From positions 248,001 through 312,000 of the forward strand of contig NW_026516253.1 of assembly GCF_025602895.1 (NCBI RefSeq): 64,000 nt of DNA. Direction: 5' to 3'. A program made the translations under genes and the position numbers. Below, in pieces: positions 9,199 to 18,314 of the stretch (positions are counted from its first letter, which is position 1; the number at the start of each line of letters is the position of its first letter). Source of the DNA: Polychytrium aggregatum. Taxonomy: Eukaryota; Chytridiomycota; Chytridiomycetes; Polychytriales. The notes beneath the pieces are model-generated. The model ran no database searches, had not been told where the DNA came from, and saw only the letters and a program-made list of their open reading frames with translations.

Positions 9199-12100
9199 TC
9201 AATTTTTCGATCCCGAGTTGCGTTGCACTTGTGCTTGGCAAAGGTCGATCAGTGTGTCCATTTCCGGAAGGTTGCGGTTGCGGCTGAGGAAGTCGTGGAT
9301 ATCTGCGAGTCCTCCATCCAAGAGTTCGGCCAGTGGTGCCCACGAGTCGTAAGATGGGTCGTATCCCTGCCAGCGGAGCAAGAACTCGTGTCGATATCCA
9401 GGAAGTCGACGTCGTCGGTTGATCCTGTGTCCAATGATCGCTTCGAACACTGATTCGTCGTTGTGGTTGGGTCCGGGTTCATCAAACACAAGTTGGTCGG
9501 TCGATGGTGTGTTGTAGGGGACGAGGGCGGAAGCGGGGAGTTCGGTTGTAAATCGGAGGGTCCTCGGGAGTCGAAGTCGATATCCAGTCGTTCCGATCTT
9601 CTCGATGATCTTGAAGGGTCCCAAGTACGGCATCCGCATCTTGGAGGGTGTGACGTCGTCCGTGCTGAAGTGATACGCGGTCGTGTCGATCAGGACTTGG
9701 TCGCCAATGTCGTAGCTGATATCGCGTCGATGTCGGTTGGCGTAGTACAGGGCCCGGTCCTGGGCCTTGCCGATGTTGTCCGAGACCAAGTCCAGAGTCG
9801 CTTGCATCTCCTCGATCGACTGTGCTGCAGGGTTGGACTCGGCGATGATGTCGGTGTTGGCAGGAGTGCGAGGATGCTGACCGTGCATCAGGAAGAAGGG
9901 CGAATGTCCAGTCGAAGCTGAGCTGTGTGAGTTGAGCGCGAACTGGATGTATGGCACTTGATCGATCCAGCGGGAGCCGAGGGCCAGAGTCGAACAGCGG
10001 ATGGCCTCGGCGACGGTTGCCACAAAGCGTTCGACTTGTCCGGCGGCCTCGTGGTGGTGGGCAAAGGCGATCCGGAGTTCGGTCTTGAGCAGAGTGTTAA
10101 GTCCTGTCCAGAAGGCCGACCGGAAGCGTGTGTCGTGATCCGAGATGAAAGTGCCGGCGAGTCCAAAGTGCACAAAGACATCGCGGAAGTACTGGCGGGC
10201 GACGTCTTCGGCCGAGTCGGTCTTGTTGCCAGGAACCAGGACGACGTACTTGGTGAGGGAGTCGACAAAGATCGTGATCGAGTTGAAGGTGCGTCCCGAG
10301 AGTGAGTCCGTGACAGGCGGGAGTCCGAGGATGAAGTCGAGGGCGACAGTGTCCATCTTGCGGGTGGCCACAGGGATCCGGGAGAAGTGACCGTATGCTT
10401 GTTGTCGTCGGATCTTGGCTCGCTGGCAGATGTCGCAGTGCGAGACCCACTCGGCAATGTCCTTGGACATGGCGGGCCAGTAGTAGTGTGTCGAGATGGC
10501 CTTGTAGAGCGTGTTGGTGCCGGGGTGAGCTGCACAGACAGAGTCGTGGTGGTCCTTGATGATCGAGATGCGGAGGTCCTTGCCGGGGATGCAGATGCGG
10601 GTCGAGTCGAAGTAGAGAATCCCGTGTCGAAGTGAGAAGCGGTGCAGCTGTGCCTTCATCCACGGCTTGAGTCCGTCGGTCGAGTTGTCGCGGAGGACCG
10701 AGATCAGTGCTGACAGGATCGGGTCGGAGCTGTACTGAGTGCGGATGGTGTCCAAGAGATCGTCGGGCGGGGGTCCGAGGTTGACAATCGCGTTGATGAT
10801 CGAGACTTGGACGGCCTTGGAGATGGCTGTCGGTGTGCGCGAGAGCACGTCGGCGACCTTGTTCCACGAGCCGGGGATCCACTGGATCTCGAGGTCAAAG
10901 TCCAGCATCGTGTCGATGGCTCGCTGTTGGCGCTTGTTGAGGGTCTTGGAGTCGAGGATGTGCTTGAGCGCCTTCTGGTCGGTGTGGAGGAAGACTTTGC
11001 GGCCGACGAGGTAGTTCTTGAACTTGTCGAGGTGGCGGGTGATCGACAGCAGCTCGCCGTTGTAGGGCGAGTAGTTGAGTTCGGATCCGTGCAGTTTCTG
11101 CGAGTTGAAAGCGATGGGGCGCACCGTGCCGGATCCGTCCATGTCCTGCCCGATCCATCCACCAATCGATGCGCTTGACTCGGACCAGTCGGTGAAGAGG
11201 TGAATGTCCTTGTCCGGGTTGACCATGTGCAGCGACTGAGGCGAGAGCAACTTGAGCTGCTCGAAGGCGGCGATGGCGTTGTCGTCCCAGACGACGGACT
11301 TGGTCGAGTTGGCGGAGCGGGTGGTGATCAGAGTCGAGAGTGGACCGGCGAGGGCAGCGTAGCCAGGGACAAAGCTCATGATGGTGTTGGTCAAGCCGAG
11401 GAAGCTGCGGAGTTCGTGTTCGGTCGTTGGTCGCGGGTAGTTCTTGATGGCGTCGATGCGCGAGGGATGCACTTGGATGCGTCCTTCGCCGATGATGAAG
11501 CCGAGATAGGTGACGGTCGAGTTGAAGAACGAACACTTCTCGGGTCGGATCTTGAAGCCGTGTCGGTGGATCTTGTCGAGGACCAGTTCGATGTGGCGGA
11601 TGTGCTGGTCCTCGTCCTCGGATGCGATCAGGATGTCGTCGATGTAGACGAACACAAAGTCGTCGATGAACTCGCGGAAGATGTCGTTCATCGCGGCTTG
11701 GAACACGGAGGGACTGTTGGCGAGGCCGAAGGGCATCACAAGCCACTCAAAGTGGCCGTACTTGGTCCTGAAGGCCGTCTTGGGGGTGTCGGCGTCGGCA
11801 ATGCGGATCTGGTGGAATCCGCGTTGCAAGTCGAGCTTGGAGAAGACACGGCACTTGGACAGGCGGTCGATGATCTCGCGCATGTTGGGCAGCGCGGTGC
11901 GGTCCTTGACGGTGATCTTGTTGAGGGCGCGGAAGTCAAAGACGAGTCGGAACTTGTCGCCCTGCTTGACCCAGAAGATCGGTGCGCCGAAGGGCGAGAC
12001 GGACTTGCGGATGTGGCCGATCCGGAGCAATCGGTCGAGTTCGTCTTTGAGACGAGCGAGTTCTTCGGCCGACATTTGGTAGAGCGACGACCAGGTTGGC

Positions 12101-13008
12101 TTGGCAGAGTCGTCGAGTCGGATGTTCATGTCGATGCCGGGTCGGTGAGGCGGGAGTTCCTTGAGTTCGTTGAAGGCATCGCGGTACTTTGCGATGATGG
12201 ATCGGTGTTCGGGGGTCAGTGGTTCGAGGACACGGGCAAGTTGGGCAACGGGGTCGTAGGGTTCAACAGCAACTGTATTCAAGTCACTGCTCAGAGTACA
12301 AACATACACGGCGCCGGGAGTCGAAGCCAGTGCGTTGATCTGCTGGGTCGACATGTGGTACTGGGATCGGAGTTCGAGGGTCGTGAGTGGCATTCCGGTG
12401 TCGGGTCGCGATGCCGTCCAAGTGTGGTGCTTCCCGTCGATCGAGAACTTGATTCGGTTGGAGGGCCAGTCGATCTCGGGGTTGGTCTGGTCGAGCCAGT
12501 TCTTGCCGAGGATAACGTCCCAGGTGAGTGGCGCGGTGAAGAGGTTGATGCGGGCGTGGTAGTCGTGGATGGTGAGGTCGACGGGATCGGTGACGGAGGA
12601 CGGGAAGGACTTGCCGTTGGGCATCGTGACGGCGTTGGCGGTGGTCTTGGTTCGAAGGTCGAGGGTCGAGGCGAGGGTCTCGGAGATGTGCGAGTTGGTC
12701 GCACCAGGGTCGATGAGGACGGTGATCGGGGAGCCGTTGAGGGTGGCGTCGATCACAAGCAGTCCCTTGCCGTGGTTGGCGGCAATGCGGTGGGGTTCGT
12801 CGATGAGAGAGTTGATCAGGTGAGGTCCGGTGGCGAGAGTCAATAGTTCAGCGTCGGGGGTCGGAGTCGGATGGCGGCAACTCGCCGGGTCCTTCAGAGG
12901 TCGTAGTATCCAGGGGTTGCCGCCTCGTCGTTTCCCTGATCTTCGTAGAAGGTGGCCTGGTCGGCGGTCTCGACGATGGCGTTGATGCGGGGCTGGTTCA
13001 AGGGACAC
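9199..13008 (-). CDS. A3 Pol polyprotein
   Basis: 1269 codons with the same domain order as A2 Pol: protease with the DPG variant, RT with YIDD, RNase H, integrase with its H-C zinc module, GPF module and chromodomain. It is expressed by -1 frameshift from gag at 12930-12936. It differs from A2 by a Pro for Ser in the RNase H-integrase linker (LGPPPDD). No stop or frameshift disrupts it. Confidence 0.95.
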   Translation of the reverse strand: MSLEPAPHQRHRRDRRPGHLLRRSGKRRGGNPWILRPLKDPASCRHPTPTPDAELLTLATGPHLINSLIDEPHRIAANHGKGLLVIDATLNGSPITVLIDPGATNSHISETLASTLDLRTKTTANAVTMPNGKSFPSSVTDPVDLTIHDYHARINLFTAPLTWDVILGKNWLDQTNPEIDWPSNRIKFSIDGKHHTWTASRPDTGMPLTTLELRSQYHMSTQQINALASTPGAVYVCTLSSDLNTVAVEPYDPVAQLARVLEPLTPEHRSIIAKYRDAFNELKELPPHRPGIDMNIRLDDSAKPTWSSLYQMSAEELARLKDELDRLLRIGHIRKSVSPFGAPIFWVKQGDKFRLVFDFRALNKITVKDRTALPNMREIIDRLSKCRVFSKLDLQRGFHQIRIADADTPKTAFRTKYGHFEWLVMPFGLANSPSVFQAAMNDIFREFIDDFVFVYIDDILIASEDEDQHIRHIELVLDKIHRHGFKIRPEKCSFFNSTVTYLGFIIGEGRIQVHPSRIDAIKNYPRPTTEHELRSFLGLTNTIMSFVPGYAALAGPLSTLITTRSANSTKSVVWDDNAIAAFEQLKLLSPQSLHMVNPDKDIHLFTDWSESSASIGGWIGQDMDGSGTVRPIAFNSQKLHGSELNYSPYNGELLSITRHLDKFKNYLVGRKVFLHTDQKALKHILDSKTLNKRQQRAIDTMLDFDLEIQWIPGSWNKVADVLSRTPTAISKAVQVSIINAIVNLGPPPDDLLDTIRTQYSSDPILSALISVLRDNSTDGLKPWMKAQLHRFSLRHGILYFDSTRICIPGKDLRISIIKDHHDSVCAAHPGTNTLYKAISTHYYWPAMSKDIAEWVSHCDICQRAKIRRQQAYGHFSRIPVATRKMDTVALDFILGLPPVTDSLSGRTFNSITIFVDSLTKYVVLVPGNKTDSAEDVARQYFRDVFVHFGLAGTFISDHDTRFRSAFWTGLNTLLKTELRIAFAHHHEAAGQVERFVATVAEAIRCSTLALGSRWIDQVPYIQFALNSHSSASTGHSPFFLMHGQHPRTPANTDIIAESNPAAQSIEEMQATLDLVSDNIGKAQDRALYYANRHRRDISYDIGDQVLIDTTAYHFSTDDVTPSKMRMPYLGPFKIIEKIGTTGYRLRLPRTLRFTTELPASALVPYNTPSTDQLVFDEPGPNHNDESVFEAIIGHRINRRRRLPGYRHEFLLRWQGYDPSYDSWAPLAELLDGGLADIHDFLSRNRNLPEMDTLIDLCQAQVQRNSGSKN
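12873..12936 (-). promoter_or_regulatory. A3 programmed -1 frameshift signal
   Basis: This has the same arrangement as in A2: slippery G GGA AAC in gag phase (12930-12936), a 5-nt spacer, then a 9-bp perfect stem (arms 12916-12924 and 12873-12881). Confidence 0.85.
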
Positions 13009-13952
13009 TGCGAGGCGATGTGGCCGAACTTGCGGCAGCGGAAGCAGCCTCCGTTACGGCGGAGGTACTCCTTCTCGCGGTCGGTGAGCTTCTTGATCGG
13101 GCGCATGTCGACGTTGTCGAGGTCCATGGCGTTGGGGTCACGTGCGGGAGGCTGGGTCGGCTGGAAGGCGGGACGAGGAGGACGGACCATTGGGCGGAAC
13201 TGCGGCTGACCAGGTGGAGCGCGGAAGAGAGGAGGTCGCTGGAACTGGAGCTCGCGGAAGGGTTGATCGCGGAACTGAGTGCGAGCGGGCTGCTGCATCA
13301 GGGGTTGCGATTGACCCATAATGGACTCGTATCGCTCGGCGAGGGCCATGGCATCTTCGAGGGTGGCTGTGTTGGAGTCAAGCTTCCATTCGACTTCGAT
13401 GCGCACCCTGTGCTTGAGCTTGGTGAGGTAGCGCTGCAGGTTCTGGCGGTTGTTGCTGAAGTGGGGCAGCTCGAGGAGGAGATCGCGGAAGCGAGAGTTG
13501 AACTGCTCGACGGAGCCGGTGTGGCGCAGTGCTTCGAACTCATCCTCGGTGGTGCGCAGCGAGGTGGACGGAAGGAAGGTGTCGCGGACGAGGGACAGGA
13601 CGGCGGCCGGGGTCAGGTTGTCGAGTTGCTTGCCCTGGGACCAGAGGCGCCACCAGGTCTTGGCCTTGCCCTTGAGGTTCATGGCGACGGTGGCGACAGC
13701 GGTGGCGTCATCGAGACTGTGGAAGGCAATGTACTCGGTCATTGAGAAGACAAACTCGTCAACGACAGCAGCCTTACGCTCGCCAGTGAAGGCGTCGGGG
13801 AGCGGGATCTTGGGACGCTTGAAACCGGGAGGGACCGTGGGGAGATTCGGCTGGGCAGTCAGGGCGGAGAGGACCAGGGCGCGGTCCTCGAGCGATAGTT
13901 GTTCAAGGGCCTGGAGACAGGCATTGACGGCGGGATCGTCCGATGCTACCAT
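12894..13952 (-). CDS. A3 Gag (352 aa)
   Basis: Capsid-nucleocapsid precursor identical in plan to A2 Gag. The CCHC knuckle is at residues 303-316. The start codon is formed by the last A of the 5' LTR plus TG of the primer-binding site. Its 3' end overlaps pol in the -1 frame. Confidence 0.93.
   Translation of the reverse strand: MVASDDPAVNACLQALEQLSLEDRALVLSALTAQPNLPTVPPGFKRPKIPLPDAFTGERKAAVVDEFVFSMTEYIAFHSLDDATAVATVAMNLKGKAKTWWRLWSQGKQLDNLTPAAVLSLVRDTFLPSTSLRTTEDEFEALRHTGSVEQFNSRFRDLLLELPHFSNNRQNLQRYLTKLKHRVRIEVEWKLDSNTATLEDAMALAERYESIMGQSQPLMQQPARTQFRDQPFRELQFQRPPLFRAPPGQPQFRPMVRPPRPAFQPTQPPARDPNAMDLDNVDMRPIKKLTDREKEYLRRNGGCFRCRKFGHIASQCPLNQPRINAIVETADQATFYEDQGNDEAATPGYYDL
13939..13951 (-). 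promoter_or_regulatory. A3 primer-binding site
   Basis: TGGTAGCATCGGA in element sense, directly adjoining the 5' LTR. It also encodes Gag residues 1-5. Confidence 0.75.
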
Positions 13953-14417
13953 GTCAGATCACGGGATCAAGAGGAGATCAAAAGAAAAAGATAGAGAAGG
14001 GTTTTATTGATCTTAGCGAGGCTAGGATCTAGAGTCAAGTGTGTCTGGGGTCGAAGGTGATGACCAGAAACATGAGCGGGTGAAGGCGGGCTATTTATCT
14101 GTCTGGCGGTCCCGGAGGCGAAGCCTGCCGCAGCGGGGGCGAAGCAGCGGAGGCGGCGGGACAGCAGCCAGGCAGCAACGGCTAACCGGAGAAACATGTG
14201 AAAGTCTGACAAATGCTCGGTGGCTGACAAATGCGGGTGACACAGCGTCTGACTAATGCATGGTCGATGACAAATGCAGGGAAAACAGAGCGGCGTGTGC
14301 AACATGAGAGCAAGGAAAAAGGAAAGGCGTCACAGGACAAAGGAAAAGGAAAGTGTGCGACGCAAACAGTGACACAAGTGCGACGGTGCAGCTAGGCGGG
14401 CAGAGCGATCTGTGACA
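13952..14417 (-). repeat. A3 5' LTR
   Basis: 466 bp, partner of 8699-9164. It carries the promoter-like ATAAATAG and the GCATTTGTCA-type repeats. Confidence 0.95.
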
Positions 14418-15120
14418 GGTAAAGTCCGAAGTGGACTCGGAGAGGGAGCGAGGGAAGCAAAGATCCGTTCAAGATAAGACTTGTCTCGAAATGAGACGTG
14501 AGGAACACTCAGAGAATAAAGTAGAAGGCACTTTATTTAGTCCTATTTTGAACGCTGAGGTTCGACTACACATCGCGGGGGTCAGGCTATTTATAGACAA
14601 GTCCGGACTTGGCAGCGAAAGGCGGCCAAGGGAGGGAAAAGTGGGCGATCGCGCAGGGCGAAGGGGGCGGTGCACGAACGAGGGCCGAGAAGGACCACCG
14701 AGACAGGCAGAGAACCAAAGCGAGAGAGGCGCAAGCAAAAGCGAAGCACTGTGACTCAACGTCCAAGAAGCGGATTGGTCAAGTATAAGGTTGGGGCAAA
14801 TGCGTGCGAGATGAACAAGAGATCGGGGCGGTCAGGCAGGTCATGAGTCACCGGTGGGGGGACACATGACCGGCAGCCGAATTGCAACCAATCGCAGCAA
14901 GGCGCGTGCACAAACAAACCGGCGCGTGCGAAGAAGACAAAGGAAGCGGAGCAGCGCGGGGAAACGGAAGTGTGGAAGGAGCGGAAAAGACAGGCAAAAG
15001 GCGGAAAATTGGAGGGGAACTGCAAAGCTACACACAAACAAACAGAAAGGCAAAAGAACAGCCAAGTGTGCAGTCAAAGTGGAGAGCAGGCAGAAGCTAT
15101 CCCTAACATCATCCCCTTCC

Positions 15121-16336
15121 TTAGCGACGAACTCCGGACGTCGCCTTCGGCTTTGAGGGATAGCGAAGGTGGAAGTCAGCAACAAGATCAGTGGCGTGGG
15201 AAACATTGGCAGCGGGCTCCCAAGACCGGTCAGTCTCGGAATAGCCCTTCCACTGAACCAAGTACTGTAAGCGACCACGGAAGAGCCGAGCATCGAGAAC
15301 AGTCTCGACCTCAAACTCTTCCTGGGAATCAACAAGAATGGGTGGAGGTTCGGGTTGGGTGAACTCGGGAACAATGTCCTTCGTTCGGGGTTCAAGGAGG
15401 GATACATGAAAGACGGGGTGGACTTTGAGTGTGGAAGGGAGTTTAAGCTCAAAGGCAACGGGGTTGATGCGGCGAAGAACTTTAAAGGGGCCAAGCTTTT
15501 TCTGGTCAAGCTTGTTGGAGGGACGAAGGGTGCGGATGTGGCGACGATCAAGAAAAACGAGGTCGCCAACGGAGATGTCGGGGGTGGGGAGACGGGATTT
15601 GTTGGCCTGCAAAGTGTAGGACTCCTGGGCAACCCGGAGGTTGGCCTTGAGATCCTCGAGAACGGTCTGAAGTCGGTCGACACGTTCTTCGGCAGAGGGC
15701 ACAACAGAGGGATCACGGATGATGGAGGGATCGAAAATGGGGTGATGGCCATGGACTGCAAAGAAGGGAGTCATGCCAGTGGAGGTGTTTTCCGAGTTGT
15801 TGTAAGTGAACTCGGCAAGGGGAAGGTGAAGGGTCCAGTCGTCTTGCAGGTAATTGCAATGGATACGCAAATACTGCTCGATGACCTGGTTGAGAACCTC
15901 GGTCGAACCGTCGGTCTCGGGGTGGAAGGCAGAAGAAAGGGAAATCTTCGTCTTCAGAAGCTCATTGAAGCGCCTCCAGAAGGCCGAAGTAAACTGAGTT
16001 CCTCGGTCCGAAACAATAGACCGGGGACAACCATGCAAGCGGAAGATGTGGGAGAGGAAGAGTTCGGCGGTTTGCTCGCCTGTAACCGTCTTCGTGGTGG
16101 GCACAAAGTGTGCTTGTTTGGACAGGCGGTCCTTAACCACGAAGATGGAGTCAAAGCCGTTCGAAGGTGGGAGGTCCGTGATGAAGTCCATCGACAGGTC
16201 CCACCAACGTTCGGAAGGAACGGGGAGAGGATGAAGTAAACCATAAGGGGAGTGACGGGACGGCTTAGCTCGCTGGCACGCTTCACAATTAGCAATGAAG
16301 CGACGCACAGACTTACGAAGCCGGGGCCAGTGAAAG
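15121..16336 (-). pseudogene. Family B pol fragment: integrase and chromodomain
   Basis: This minus-strand frame is open from the D0 junction. It begins inside the integrase zinc module (FHWPRLRKSVRRFIANCEACQRAK). The catalytic core follows with acidic residues in MDFITDLP, VSDRGTQF and the glutamate of the HPETDG...LNQVIEQYLR region. A GPF module (LGPFKVLRRI, HPVFHVSLLEP) and a chromodomain (EFEVETVLDARLFRGRLQYLVQWKGY...SWEPA) come next. The C-terminal part is clearly related to family E (LFRGKLQYLVHWRGY), so B and E belong to the same clade. It is truncated by D0, and the rest of B pol and gag is not in the window. Confidence 0.92.
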
Positions 16337-16422
16337 TGTAACGTCCACTACTGGGACGTTGGGGCAAGACGGGGAGGGAGGGGGTACAAGACAAGACAGG
16401 ACAGGGCAGAACAGGGCGGTGC

Positions 16423-17003
16423 TGTCATGAACACCCTCTGCCTTTGCCCTCTTCCTTCCTTTACCCTTGCCCTTTCCTTTCTGTTTGCCTGCCTTAGCGC
16501 TTTCCCTTCCTTCTGTTTGTTTGTTTCCCGCGCTGTGCTGCCTTGTTGTCTTCCCGCCAGCACGCGCGCTGTCTGTGTTCCGTTCCCGTTTCCTTGCTGT
16601 TGGTCATGGGTTACGCCCACAACGCCGCCTCGACGCCGCCTGACGCCTTGGCGCCGCCATGCCGCCGCCACTGACGCCCGCTGACTCACGGATCCCGAGT
16701 CACGGCCGCCACCTGCTTCGCTCGCTGCTTCGCCCTCCCCGCCGCTGCTTCGCTCCTGCCCCCTCGCTCTGCAGCGTCGATCCTTGGCGCTCGCATAAAT
16801 AGCCCTCCGACCAGCCTCTGTCCTTTGCCTTCGTCTTGCCACTTTGTATTTTTAGTATCCTAAGCCTTGGATCTAGAATAAAACTTTGGCTTTACACTTG
16901 ACACTCTGTGTCCCAGTCCAGTCCCCGCTCCTCTCCCTACGTTCGAGTCTTGTATTAGGACTCTTGCGCACTTCCCTGCTTGCCCCGTTGTCCAGTCTTG
17001 ACA
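16423..17003 (+). repeat. E1 5' LTR (581 bp)
   Basis: It begins TGTCA and ends TGACA. U3 contains TGACTCA (16682-16688) facing GAGTCA (16697-16702) around GGATCC, an inverted pair of bZIP-type half sites. A TATA-like CATAAATAGCCC begins at 16794, and AATAAAA is found near 16878. Confidence 0.94.
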
Positions 17004-17005
17004 CT

Positions 17006-17017
17006 TGGCAAGACCTT
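17006..17017 (+). promoter_or_regulatory. E1 primer-binding site
   Basis: Two bases after the LTR comes TGGCAAGACCTT, which starts TGG as expected for a tRNA 3' end. It differs from the A and D primer site, so E uses another tRNA. The tRNA identity is not assigned. Confidence 0.6.
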
Positions 17018-17075
17018 CAACAACCCCCCACTTGCCCTGCCTTTGCCCCCGTTCCCTTCGCTATATCTTTTACCA

Positions 17076-18314
17076 ATGGCTTCCCCTTCGGGCCTTTCCG
17101 AGCCCGAGCTCCAGGCCATCCGTGCGGTCATTATCCAGTCCGCCGAGAACGCCCGTTCTCTCCAGGACTTTTCCAAGTTCCTCCACGATCAGGATGATGC
17201 GCTCAACCGCATCACCGATCGTATGGACCAGGTCCTGGCTCGCCGTGAAGAGGATGTCCGCCAAGTTGTCGCCGCCAGTGTCCAGGAGGCCCTCCGCAGC
17301 TACCAGGCCCAGCTACCTCCTCCTGCTCCCGCTCCCGCTCCGATCCGTCGTGCAGGTCGCCCCTACTTCGGCGTTCCTGACGACGTCGATGATCCTGCCC
17401 AAGACCCCGAGGACAACCCTGCTGGTCGCAACTCTGCCACCAGGCAGATAGGTCCTCCCGACCGCTTCTCTGGTAAGGACCCGAGCCGCTGCAATGCCTT
17501 CCTCTCGCATTGCAGACTGGCCTTCGTGTCCAACCCTCCCCTCTTCCAGACTGAAAGGGATAAGGTGTTTTACGCCTTATCCTATCTCGATGGTACTGCT
17601 GCAGACTACATGCAGCCGTACATCGATCAGTTGGAGAGAGACCCCGAGTGCTCCCCCCCTGCCATCCGTGACTTTGCCGGTTTTTCCGAGTGGCTCCGTG
17701 CTGCCTTTGGCCAGGTTCAGCCCACCATCGCCGCTGCTCGCGAGATGGTCAGGCTTTACCAAGTCACCTCCGCCGCCGCCTATGCCGCCGAGTACCGCCG
17801 CCAAGCCGTCCACCTCGTCACTTGGTCCCAAGACCCTCTCATGTTCCACTTCGAGAGTGGACTCAAGCCCTCGGTCCAAGATGAACTCTCCCGCCGCTCC
17901 TTCGACAACCTCGAAGATCTTATGCAAGCGGCGATCGCCATCGACAACCGCCAGGAGGACCAACGTTCCCGCCGTCCCAACCACCGCTCCGCTCCTGCTC
18001 CTGCTCCTGCTCGTCCGGCTCCTCTCCCTTTCCGTCCGGCTCCTCGTCCCTTCGCTTCTGCTCCTCCTCCTCGCCCCGCTCAAGCCTTCAACGTTCCGCA
18101 GCCCATGGACCTCAGCCAGGCTTCCGCTCGCAGGCTGACCGCCGAGGACAAGGCCGCCCTCCGTGCTGCCAACCGCTGCTTTTATTGCAAGCAGGAAGGG
18201 CACATTGCCCTTCGCTGCCCCAATAAGACCTCCTCCCGCTTGGCTGCCATCGATGCTTCTTTGGCTGTCGTTGATGTGAATAAACTTGACGACCAGGAAA
18301 ACTTCTCTGCCTAG
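17076..18314 (+). CDS. E1 Gag (412 aa)
   Basis: Capsid-nucleocapsid precursor. The start ATG (context CCAATGG) is the first after the primer-binding site. An upstream in-frame ATG at 16980 lies inside the LTR and is less likely. The N-terminal third is predicted helical (EDVRQVVAASVQEALRSYQ). It is followed by a gag capsid core (DRFSGKDPSRCNAFLSHCRLAF, SYLDGTAADYM, FSEWLRAAFG, YAAEYRRQAV). A Pro/Ala/Arg-rich linker and a CCHC knuckle, CFYCKQEGHIALRC (368-381), come last. Pol overlaps the last 25 nt in the -1 frame. Confidence 0.93.
   Translation: MASPSGLSEPELQAIRAVIIQSAENARSLQDFSKFLHDQDDALNRITDRMDQVLARREEDVRQVVAASVQEALRSYQAQLPPPAPAPAPIRRAGRPYFGVPDDVDDPAQDPEDNPAGRNSATRQIGPPDRFSGKDPSRCNAFLSHCRLAFVSNPPLFQTERDKVFYALSYLDGTAADYMQPYIDQLERDPECSPPAIRDFAGFSEWLRAAFGQVQPTIAAAREMVRLYQVTSAAAYAAEYRRQAVHLVTWSQDPLMFHFESGLKPSVQDELSRRSFDNLEDLMQAAIAIDNRQEDQRSRRPNHRSAPAPAPARPAPLPFRPAPRPFASAPPPRPAQAFNVPQPMDLSQASARRLTAEDKAALRAANRCFYCKQEGHIALRCPNKTSSRLAAIDASLAVVDVNKLDDQENFSA

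Larger units (their letters stand above)
8699..14417 (-). mobile_element. Family A Ty3/gypsy copy A3, full length (5719 bp)
   Basis: This complete minus-strand element inserted in the LTR of family B. Target duplication GGTAA lies at 8694-8698 and 14418-14422. Its 466-bp LTRs look identical. Gag, pol, primer-binding site, polypurine tract and frameshift signal are all intact and match A2 almost base for base. It is a recent insertion and a candidate for an autonomous copy. Confidence 0.96.
8625..15108 (-). repeat. Family B 3' LTR (760 bp), split by A3
   Basis: Removing A3 and one GGTAA copy joins 8625-8698 to 14423-15108. The result is a 760-bp LTR with TGTTA at its start (minus strand, 15108) and TAACA at its end (8625). 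On the 5' side it is preceded by the B polypurine tract AAGGAAGGGGATGA and the B integrase stop. On the other side it borders C gag codons, not a primer-binding site, so it is the 3' LTR of B inserted in C. In B sense it contains CTATAAATAGCC, a TATA-like box, followed by two AATAAA signals. Confidence 0.85.

Noticed and set aside
16980-17075. Extended E1 Gag starting inside the LTR (MPRCPVLT)
   Set aside because: It would begin in the last bases of the LTR and read through the primer site. The ATG at 17076 has better context and fits Gag length.
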